Below, piece by piece: positions 56,361-64,000 of a stretch of 64,000 nt of DNA. Made by a program: the position numbers and the translations under genes. How positions within the stretch are numbered: position 1 is the first letter of the stretch; the number at the start of each line of letters is the position of its first letter. The stretch spans positions 36,903,043 to 36,967,042 of the forward strand of contig NC_079202.1 in assembly GCF_026745355.1 (NCBI RefSeq). The letters are read 5' to 3'. Below the pieces are notes generated by a model. The model made no database searches. It worked only from the letters and a program-made list of their open reading frames with translations, and had not been told where the DNA came from. The DNA comes from Beta vulgaris subsp. vulgaris. Its lineage: Eukaryota; Streptophyta; Magnoliopsida; Caryophyllales; Amaranthaceae.

Positions 56361-57428
56361 ATGGCAGATATTGCTAGTTCATCTAGTAATATTGAGAAAC
56401 TCAACAATGGAAATTACAGTACGTGGAGTACACGTATGCAATTCTATCTGTTAGGACAAGATCTTTGGGGGTATAGTCGGTGGTAGTGAAGTTACAATAC
56501 CAACCGATCCAGAAGAATTAAAGAAGTGGAGATTAGGGCTGGAAGAGCCATGTACGTGCTAGCAGCAACCGTCGAGGACGAGTTGCTATACCGCATCAAG
56601 GATGCGAAGACACCCAAGGAGGCGTGGGACACCCTTGCAACTTTGTTCTCTAAGACGAACGATGCTCAACTTCAGCTTCTCGAGAATGAGTTATTGTCGA
56701 TCCAGTAGAACAACATGACGGTGAACCAGTATTTCACCAAAGTTAAAACTTTGTGTGAGCAAATCACAAAGTTAGATCCTAAAAATTCCATCACAGAGAC
56801 GAGGATGCGCAGGATTATTGTTCGTGGCTTAAAGCCGTATAGTAGTCTTTGTCACGGCAATCCGAGGTTGGGTTACACAACCATCTCTAATTGAGTTTGA
56901 GAATGTGTTAGCCAACCAGGAGGCTCTAGAAAATCAGATGTCTGGAGTTTCCGTCAAGGTAAGAGAAAGCTCTTTTTGGCAACAAGAAGTCAAATAAGGG
57001 AGGTGATAAGACAAGCGAGTCAAGTAATCAACATGGCAAGTCAAATAGACAGTCATGGAGATTCAAAAAAGGACAACGTAGAGGAGGCTTCCATCAAGGG
57101 GGAGCTCGACAAGATCGACAACAGGATGAGAAGGAAGGGAAAAATCAAACACGACGAGATGTCGTGTGTTATAACTGCAAGAAGAAGGGACACTATGCTC
57201 GAGATTGTTGGTCCAAACCCAGGGAATGCTGCAACTTCGGTGGAGCATGAAAACCGAAGCGAAGTCGAATGGGATGCACAAGCATCCTATGCAGTTGAAG
57301 AGGAACAGATCTTCGACATGGAGGTAGTGTCACCCAGCAACACGGAGCCAGAGGAAGCTGCACTTGTCGTAGTCAACGACAAGATGATCAATTACAAAGA
57401 TGATTGGATCATCGATTCTGGTTGCTCT
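56361..57428 (+). pseudogene. gag: Gag and protease start of the copia element
   Basis: The ATG at 56361 opens MADIASSSSNIEKLNNGNYS, then STRMQFYLLGQDLW, followed after an indel at about 56465 by RAGRAMYVLAATVEDELL and AKTPKEAWDTLATLFSKTND (about 56540-56670). After a stop at 56706-56708 come NQYFTKVKTLCEQI (about 56730) and a nucleocapsid knuckle CYNCKKKGHYARDC (about 57167-57206, in a frame other than the long one). The stretch ends in the protease active-site region DWIIDSGC (about 57399-57425), where CACTA-2 is inserted. Gag forms the particle and protease processes the polyprotein. Confidence 0.88.
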
Positions 57429-58971
57429 CACTAGTGGAAAAATGAAGAAGGGCTGCGCTGAAAAAGACCTGTAGGGCTGTGCTTTTTGACAGCAGCCCTT
57501 TCAGTAGCAGCCCTTCACTTTTTTAAGTAGGGCTGCGCTAGAAAAGCGCAGCCCTTCACAACGAAGGGCTGCGCTTTTTAAGAAAAAGCGAGCCCTTCTA
57601 GCTTAGAAGGGCTGCGCTTTTATCTAAAAAGCGCAGCCCTTCCTACCAAAAAAAAAATAAAAAAAAATTTCACATTTTTTTACTCATATTAATCTCACAT
57701 TTTCTGAATTTTAACATATTATCAAGGTGCATTAAAATATGTGAAGCAAACAACGATAAGTGAGTCAAGAATGATTGACGAAAAATTGAGTAGAAGAATA
57801 TGTTATTGCATTAAACGGAACATAATTGCATAACGAAAATGAAAAAAAAAAAGAGGAACAAAAACGAAAACTAAAATACATAAAAAATATGATATTATGC
57901 ATCTAAACTAAAAACGAACAGAAAGAATGAACGAAAATGAAAAAATGAACGAACAGAAAAAATGAACGAAAATGAAAAAAAAAGAATGAAAATGAACGAA
58001 AATGAACGAAAATAAGAAAAGCAAGAACGAAAATAAAAAAAGCAAGAACGAAAATGAACAAAAATGAAAAAACGAACATAAATACAAATTATAGATCTGA
58101 AATTACATTCATTAATCAAAACAAACATCAACAAATTATAGATCTGAAAAAACTCGCTTGTGACTGTTGAATCATCAACAAAAATCATCACTTGTGACTG
58201 TTGAATCATCACTTGTGACTGTTGAATCAACTTTGGTACGACGAACTCCACACACACAACTCGCGAGCCTCGAACAAAATTCCAGGTTGCATTCGGCTTC
58301 TCAGAACAGAAAGTTCTCGCAAATCTGGGGTGTTTGCGGTGGAGAATGAGATTTCTCCAGCAGAAAATTTCACAGCGAAGCATAGGGTTTTGATGTTTTG
58401 CGGCGGAGAATGAGATTTCTCGCAAAATTCCAGGTTGTAGTCGATGAAAAAAAGAGAGGAGAGAAAGAAGAGAATGAGAGAGAGGGAGAATGAGGACGGT
58501 TGAGGGAGATGGAGAGGGAGGACGGCTGAGGGAGAGGGAGAGGGAGGAGAGAGAACTTAGGGTTTTGATGTTTTGAGGAAGGAAGAGAATGGGCTGGTTT
58601 GAAGTATTATTGAGCGCGCGAATTAAAGGAGTGAACTTCTTTTTATTATACAAAGCCATAAAGGCTGCGCCTTTTTTTACTAGCGCAGCCCTACAAGTCA
58701 GAAGGGCTGCGCTTTTTTTTAAAGCGCAGCCCTTCAGTTAGTAGGGCTGCACTTATGTAAAAAGCGCAGCCCTTCTGTATGAAAGAAGGGCTGCGTTTTT
58801 TCCAGAAGCAGCCCTGCTAACTGAAGGGCTGCGCTTTTCTTTAAATGCGCATCCCATCTTGTATTTAGGGCTGGGCTTTTATGAAAAAGCGCAGCCCTTC
58901 ACTAGTAGGGCTGCGCTTCTGGAATAAGCGCAGCCCTTCTTGCGCAGCCCTTCCTTTTTTTTTCCCTAGTG
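57429..58971. mobile_element. CACTA-2, non-autonomous CACTA transposon in copia protease
   Basis: Starts CACTAGTGGAAAAATG (57429) and ends TTTTTTCCCTAGTG (58971). The flanking 3-bp duplication is TCT (57426-57428, 58972-58974). About ten GAAGGGCTGCGCTTTTT / AAAAAGCGCAGCCCTTC inverted pairs sit in the subterminal 220 bp (left) and 320 bp (right). The middle has an ACGAAAATGA-rich repeat (57905-58080), three copies of AATCATCACTTGTGACTGTTG (58165-58230) and a GGCGGAGAATGAGATTTCTC pair (58335, 58400). No transposase; the 254-codon - strand ORF is low-complexity. 1543 bp. Confidence 0.93.
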
Positions 58972-58974
58972 TCT

Positions 58975-59600
58975 AATCACATGACTGGAGACAAAGAGAA
59001 ATTTTTGAGCATGTCCGAGTACAAGTGTGGTCGAGTTGTGATAACAGCAAGCAACTCAGAATTGCCGATAACCCATATTGGCAAGGCAGTGGTGATTCCA
59101 CGATTTAGCAACAAGCAAGTTCAGCTGGATAATGTCTACCATGTTCCTGGTATGACGAAGAACTTGTTGTCAGTTTCACAACTGACATCATCCGGAAACC
59201 ATGTTGTTTTCGGTCCTCGTGACGTAAAGGTGTACAAGACAATGGAAGGAAAATCTTCTCCTATATTGGAGGGACGGCGTCTTGAATCAGTCTACGTGAT
59301 GTCTACTCAAACGGCATATGTAGACAAGGCGAGGAAAAATGAGACAGCTAATCTATGGCATGCACGCTTGGGTCACGTGAGCTACAACAAGCTCAAGGTG
59401 ATGATGAAGAAGTCGATGCTCAAGGGTCTTCCTCAACTAGATGTCAAGGAAGATATAGTTTGCGCTGGATGTCAATTTGGTAAAGCACATCAACTTCCAT
59501 ATGAAGATTCAAAGTTCAAATCGAAGGAACCTTTGGAGTTGGTTCACTTAGATGTGTTTGGTCCAGTAAAGCAACATTCAATGAGTGGCTTACGTACATA
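58975..59600 (+). pseudogene. pol: Protease end and GAG-pre-integrase region of the copia element
   Basis: Immediately after the target duplication the frame resumes with [10 protein letters not shown], the typical continuation of the copia protease motif. It runs on to [14 protein letters not shown] (about 59143-59182). The integrase zinc domain is [14 protein letters not shown] (about 59350-59395) with [14 protein letters not shown] (about 59461-59505). [12 protein letters not shown] (about 59540-59575) gives the first catalytic Asp region. The frame ends at a TAA at 59599-59601 in place of a sense codon. Confidence 0.9.
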
Positions 59601-60100
59601 AACTTTCATTGATGATTTTTCAAGATTTGTGGGTCGATTTCATGAAAGAGAAATCTGAAGCATTTGGCAAGTTTAAGTTGTTTAAGGAAACAGTAGAAAA
59701 AGAAGTTGGTGGTAAAATTCAGTGTCTACGTACAGACAACAGAGGAGAGTATACATCCAGAGAAGTCTCCCAATACTTGCAAGATTGCAAGATCCGACGC
59801 CAGCTCACCTGTCCGAATACTCCACAGCAAAATGGAGTAGCTGAAAGGAAGAATCGACATCTTGCAGAGACATGTAGAAGCATGTTACATGCCAAGAATG
59901 TGCCACCACGTTTTTGGGTTGAGTGTATGAGGACAGCGACACATGTACAAATCGATTACCTCAGCGAGACTAGATTTTGTCTCACCATTTGAGAAGCTAA
60001 GAAAGATGAAGCCAGCAGTGAGCCTTTTCGTTTTCGGATGTGTATGCTACGTCTTTGTTCCTGAGCATATGCGTAGCAAGTTTGATAAAAGGCTATTCGT
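59601..60100 (+). pseudogene. pol: Integrase core of the copia element
   Basis: [18 protein letters not shown] (about 59706-59760) holds the second catalytic Asp and [26 protein letters not shown] (about 59805-59890) the catalytic Glu. [13 protein letters not shown] and FVFGCVCYVFVPEHMRSKFD follow in changed frames. Frame breaks occur near 59630 and 59960. Confidence 0.9.
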
Positions 60101-60640
60101 TGTATCTTTGTGGGATACGATGATCAAAGGAAAGGTTGGAGGTGTTGCGATCCAACAACAGATAAATGTCACGTGTCACGAAATGTGGTGTTTGATGAAG
60201 CATCATCTTGGTGGTCACCACAAGCTGTATTATTGCCAAACTCGAAGAAGATCGAGGAAAAGCTTCAAGAAAAGATGGACGAAGGTCAGTCTAGTCAAGA
60301 TGGCGGTAGTCTTGAGATGGAGATATCTCAACCTACACCAACGAAAGAGAGAAAAGTTCATGGCAAACAGGAGCACATCATAGAAATATTGAAGAAGAAA
60401 GGCCAAGTCAAATTGAAGATTTTGAAGAAGAAGAACCTCACCCAGCACTACGCAGGTCCACAAGGCAGAAAAAGCCAAATCCAAGATATGCAAATGCTGC
60501 AATGGTTGAGGATGTAAAAGAGCCAAGTAGCTATGATGAGGCAGCTCGAAGCAGAGATTGGAGAAAAGCCATGGAAGAAGAAATTCAAGCTCTGCACCAG
60601 AAGAGACTTGGGAGTTAGTGCCAAAGCCTAAAGAAGTTTA
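60101..60640 (+). pseudogene. pol: Integrase C-terminal region and RT linker of the copia element
   Basis: A degraded version of the copia integrase tail: CHVSRNVVFDEASSWW (about 60165-60210) in the 60110-60517 frame, then Lys/Glu-rich linker sequence. A later frame has EPSSYDEAARSRDWRKAMEEEIQAL-like text (about 60525-60590), the conserved beginning of copia RT. Confidence 0.85.
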
Positions 60641-61558
60641 ACCTATTTCTTGCAAATGGGTATACAAAGTAAAGACTAGACCTGATATTACCATTGAAAG
60701 GTTCAAGGCACGACTAGTAGCACGCGGTTTTTCTCAGCAATATGGGATAGACTATGTGAAACATTTAGCCCAGTTGCCAAGATTACTACAGTTCTGTTTT
60801 ACTAGCACTTGCAGCTAGTAATTCTTGGAAGCTCTGGCAGATGGATGTCAAAAATGCATTTCTACATGGTGAGTTGGATAGAAATCTACATGGATCAACC
60901 TAAGGGGTTCAGAATCAGTCTTATCCACACCATGTATGCAAGCTGAAGAAGGCCTCTATGGTTTGAAGCAAGCACCACGTGCCTGGTATGGAAAGATAGC
61001 GGAGTTTCTGTTACAGAGTGGTTATTCTGTAGCACCAGCCGATTCGAGCTTATTTGTGAAAGCTCAGGATGGAAAGTTGGCAATAGTTCTTGTATATGTG
61101 GATGATCTTATCATCACAGGAGATTTTGAAGAGGAGATTCAACAAACAAGAGCTAATCTTTCAGTACGTTTCAAATGAAGGAGCTCGGAGAATTAAAACA
61201 TTTTCTTGGTCTTGAAGTGGAGCGGACTAAGGATGGGATATTTCTATGCCAACAGAAATATGCCCGTGATCTTCTAGAAAAATATGGAATGGTCGATTGC
61301 AAGCCTATGTCAACTCCAATGGAGGTTAATGCAAGGTTATGTTCAGTCGAAGGCAAAGATCTAGAAGATGTGACCATGTACAGACAATTGGTGGGAAGTC
61401 TTATCTATCTCACGCTATCCAGACCAGATATTGCATATGCAGTGAGTGTGATTAGTCGGTTTATGCAAAAACCGATGAAACGTTACCTGGAGGCAGTACG
61501 ACGGATATTAAGGTACGTGAAAAGAACCACTGACTATGGAATCCTGTACAAGCAATGA
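60641..61558 (+). pseudogene. pol: Reverse transcriptase of the copia element
   Basis: CKWVYKVK (about 60651), [18 protein letters not shown] (about 60700-60755), WQMDVKNAFLHGEL (about 60836-60875), [17 protein letters not shown] (about 60945-60995), the catalytic [13 protein letters not shown] (about 61089-61127), LGELKHFLGLEVER (about 61178-61220), KPMSTPMEVNA (about 61302-61335) and RPDIAYAVSVISRFM (about 61420-61465) are in standard order. The frame from 61175 to 61558 is clean; earlier parts have at least three frame breaks. Confidence 0.93.
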
Positions 61559-62046
61559 TAAGAGATTTGAAGTTGTCGGATGCTGATGCTGATATGCTGG
61601 TGATCTCGACACACACGGTCAACTACGGGTTATGTTTAATCGGTTCTGGAGCAGTCTCTTGGTGTAGAAGAGACAACCAACAGTGTCATTGTCAAGTACG
61701 GAAGCGGAATATAGAGGCAGCTATGGCTACACAAATGTGTGTGGTTGACGCAATTACTCAAGGATCTGCATCAACCAATTGATCGGGGAATCAAGTTGCT
61801 GTGATAATCAGTCGCGATACGTTTAGCGGGAATCCTGTTTTTCACGCAAGGACAAAACATGTGGAGGTACATTATCATTTTGTCCGAGAGAAGGTTCTAC
61901 GGGGTGAGATTGAACTTGAACAAGTGAACACAGAGGAACAAGTTGCAGATATATTCACAAAAGGTCTTGGAGGACCAAAGTTCGAAAAGTTTCGAAAACA
62001 ACTTGGCATGACCTCTAGATTAACTCTTAGAGAGGGTAGTCGTTGA
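61559..62046 (+). pseudogene. pol: RNase H of the copia element
   Basis: Degraded RNase H: LKLSDADADM-like text (about 61568), AVSWCRRDNQQCH (about 61650-61690, normally SWCSKKQ), a tract corresponding to STAEAEYRAAAMATQ (about 61695-61735), and NPVFHARTKHVEVHYHFVREKV (about 61830-61895). It ends VADIFTKGLGGPKFEKFRKQLG and a stop at 62044-62046, 7 nt before the 3' LTR. The end of the ORF overlaps the polypurine tract. Confidence 0.88.
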
Positions 62047-62053
62047 GGGGAAG
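62043..62053 (+). other. Polypurine tract of the copia element
   Basis: TTGAGGGGAAG immediately before the 3' LTR, primer for plus-strand DNA. Confidence 0.85.
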
Positions 62054-62495
62054 TGTTACAATATACCACCGTCCACTCTCTCTTCCTACTATACTATTTG
62101 GTAAATGTTGCTGCTGTGAATTTAATGCTGGATAGAAATTCAAGCCACCTATCACCTCTTCTCTATAAGCTATAGTAGGAAAAGTTGGACTAATGATGTA
62201 GCATGTGTGAAAGCTGCCAAAGGAGCAGTATAATGTGTAGTATAATAGGTAAGGTGTTAGTTGTTGATTGTGCCCCTTGTGAGTTGTGAAGTAGTAATAC
62301 TAAGTATTAGTATTACGAGAGCTAGTTTGTGAGTGGAAAATTGTTAAAGAGTGAGTTTATCAATTTCATGTAAGAGTGTTCTACATTAAGATAATATAAG
62401 TATGTTTTAGTGTTTACATTTGAGCAACTCTTTAATTCTTATATCCACTTATTTGTTGTTAATCTTTCCACATCATTACCCCAAAATATCCTACA
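62054..62495 (+). repeat. 3' LTR of the copia element
   Basis: 442 bp, direct repeat of 55711-56130, followed by the target duplication CTTTC. Confidence 0.93.
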
Positions 62496-62500
62496 CTTTC

Positions 62501-62797
62501 CACTTAGGGAAAATACAAGGTGACATTTAACCTTATCATAGAGTAACTTTACTTTGATTCTTCACTTACTAAAGAAACATTCTTATAATCGAAGAACATT
62601 TTCTAAGAAATTTTGGCAGATTTTCCATTGTAAATTGGACAACCCAAAATGGAAAAATGTTTAGAAGATCTGTTACAATTAACAATATTTCTAAATCCAG
62701 AACATAAAGCTTACGCGGAGAAATAACTAAAGAGAATCAGAAGCATTGTCGCTCATCAAAGAAACCAAAATAAAACAAAAACATCAATTACCATCTA
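62501..62797 (-). repeat. LTR-like sequence interrupted by the copia element, right part
   Basis: Continues the sequence of 55614-55710 after the copia target site. AT-rich, no coding motif. It seems to run on past the MITE at 62801, since 63528-63600 has CGTCCTCGCCTCG text of the kind seen in - strand gypsy LTRs. Where it ends is not clear. Confidence 0.4.
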
Positions 62798-62800
62798 TTA

Positions 62801-63524
62801 GAGTATGTACAATGGGGCTCTCCAACTAGCTCTCCAACTAGCTCTCTAAGGAGAGAGAAAATGGAGAGTCACCTCTTACCCAACAATGGGGCTCTTGGGT
62901 GTGTCTTGGGTGTCTCTCCATGGAGACACTTTGCCAAAGGGCTCTTGGGGGAGATACCATTTGGGTTGATGGAGAGATGACTCTCCAATGTGTGGGACCC
63001 ACTTTTTTATTGTAATTACTTCAATTCTTTTTTCTTCATGCAACCATTTAATGATCTTTTCTATAAAAATTAAAAAAAAGATGGTAATAATTATTATGCC
63101 AACAAGTATAATTTTCCTTTATCTATAAAATGAGCCTAATATTGGATATTTAAAAATTAGTTTTTCATGTTGTAGGTTAATTTTTCATTCCATGCCAAAT
63201 TTATGAAAATTAAATATTAGCACTCATAATTATATTGTTTTTTAAAAATTCTACTTTGCTTAAATTATGAAAAAGATTAATTTGTAATTATATTTAATTT
63301 ACATGAATAACTTAATTTATATAACTTTGATCATAATATGAAATGAGGTTCATTTATTGACATGGGGACCACAAAATAATGAAAAGTTGAATGGAGAGCT
63401 CTTTAAAGGGTTTTATTGTTGTTGGGTGTTTTTAAACATGGCTCTTGAGAGTAGCTTGAAGAGAGAGAATAGGAGAGAGAGTGTGGAGAGCTAGTTGGAG
63501 AGACACCAACCATTGTACATGCTC
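62801..63524. mobile_element. Tourist-like (PIF/Harbinger) MITE
   Basis: Left end GAGTATGTACAATGG, right end CCATTGTACATGCTC, inverted with one mismatch. Subterminal CTCTCCAACTAGCTCTCC is also inverted between the ends (62818-62840, 63485-63505). The 3-bp duplication TTA (62798-62800, 63525-63527) is typical of Tourist/Harbinger insertions. 724 bp without coding sequence; internal repeats of GGGCTCTTGGG at 62890 and 62938. Confidence 0.9.
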
Positions 63525-64000
63525 TTACAAGGTGGAACGTCCTCGCCTCGAAATAAACCTAAACAAATCATGGCTGCTCTCTTAGCACGAAATTGCTTCT
63601 ATCTTGGGAACAATGCTCCAGGACCTCAACCTGACACCATTCTAACACAATAGAGACAACAACATAAGGAAGGAACGTTTCGTGGTAGCCGAATCAGAAT
63701 AGCGATGGCAGCACCGCCTTGACGCAGCAACATGAATGAGTGGAGGGGAGAGAGAGAGAGAGAGACGAGCACGGGAGGGCTACTGTGCTCTATATCAGCA
63801 GCGACGAATAGAAGAGCAGAGTTGCGGCATGGGAGCGAGGCATCGAGAAGGGTGCAGGCGACGCGAGTAGCAATCACACACAACAACACCACCACGCAAA
63901 GAGGAGAGAAGATGCGACAGGGGAAGGAAGTGCGGCATAGCACCACGCGAGCAGGGGATTGACGCAGTTCTGGCGAGCTTAGGCTTCGACGAGGAGGAAG
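63525..64000. other. Window end, no gene recognised
   Basis: Mixed composition with a GAGAGAGAGAGAGA run (63747-63763). Open frames on both strands (63626-63946 -, 63732-63962 +) overlap and show no recognisable motif. Possibly continuing LTR or an unrecognised element. Confidence 0.35.

Larger units (their letters stand above)
55711..62495 (+). mobile_element. Ty1/copia retrotransposon, interrupted by a CACTA element
   Basis: LTRs 55711-56130 and 62054-62495 (TGTTACAATATACC...ATCCTACA) are flanked by the perfect 5-bp duplication CTTTC (55706-55710, 62496-62500). PBS, gag, protease, integrase, RT, RNase H are in copia order (integrase before RT) and a polypurine tract precedes the 3' LTR. 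CACTA-2 is inserted at 57429. The LTRs differ by many 1-4 base indels and coding frames are broken by small indels and stops. Without CACTA-2 the element is about 5.2 kb, the usual size. Confidence 0.93.

Noticed and set aside
57440..57650. CRISPR-like array of GAAGGGCTGCGC repeats (also 51790-51980, 58670-58960)
   Set aside because: Spacing is irregular, the repeats are palindromic pairs, and the block lies within CACTA termini of a plant genome.
57895..58659. 254-codon open frame on the - strand inside CACTA-2
   Set aside because: It is made of Phe/Ser/Leu/Ile low complexity mirroring an ACGAAAATGA-type repeat and a purine-rich tract, has no motif, and lies in a non-autonomous CACTA interior.
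63626..63962. Opposing ORFs near the window end
   Set aside because: They overlap each other on opposite strands over a GAGA repeat and show no recognisable domain.

Overview
The window is plant nuclear DNA, most likely from a flowering plant (probably a eudicot) with a repeat-rich genome. I see no intact host protein gene, tRNA or functional rRNA gene. Almost everything recognisable is a transposable element of a plant-specific type: chromovirus, Athila and Tat lineages of Ty3/gypsy, Ty1/copia, a Cassandra element with 5S-rRNA-like LTRs, a TRIM-like miniature LTR element, CACTA transposons, Helitrons, a Tourist-like MITE and a LINE remnant. Pol genes are broken by stops and frameshifts. Lineage names come from recognising motifs by eye, not from a search.

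Layout. 1-6155: broken + strand Ty3/gypsy chromovirus-like element A (end of a long LTR, leader ORF, gag, RT, RNase H, partial integrase). Inside the integrase it switches at about 6155 into a second, Athila-like element B (protease remnant, 3' non-coding part, 3' LTR to about 9870). 9871-11604: AT-rich DNA without genes. 11605-15466: non-autonomous CACTA element with 3-bp target duplication, split by a 2503-bp minus-strand solo LTR of the element A family that has its own 5-bp duplication. 15467-24410: AT-rich DNA with Helitrons, MITE-like elements and simple repeats.

24411-50918: a Tat-type Ty3/gypsy element on the - strand with dual RNase H and an extra intron-containing ORF on the opposite strand. 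Its gag is split by a - strand Athila element (35389-50046). The Athila env-like ORF is interrupted by a third CACTA-like element (about 39590-41307), and that contains a TRIM-like element (40027-41207). This is a four-level nest, three levels of which are dated by target-site duplications.

50919-55710: a CACTA fragment, two Cassandra units, a chromovirus 3' fragment with a chromodomain-like region, a LINE endonuclease fragment and LTR pieces. 55711-62495: a Ty1/copia element with both LTRs and a CTTTC duplication, interrupted inside its protease active-site region by a 1543-bp CACTA element with a TCT duplication. 62501-64000: the flanking LTR-like sequence, carrying a complete Tourist-like MITE.

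The most unusual observations are (i) five small hairpins in the TRIM-like element with one conserved 9-nt loop and different, self-complementary stems; (ii) arrays of GCCCGATCGGGC-type palindromes upstream of the LTR TATA box in the Athila element, with the same kind of array just upstream of its env-like ORF; (iii) the antisense ORF of the Tat element with a phase-consistent intron; and (iv) a leader ORF upstream of gag in element A with a SUMO-interacting-like motif.
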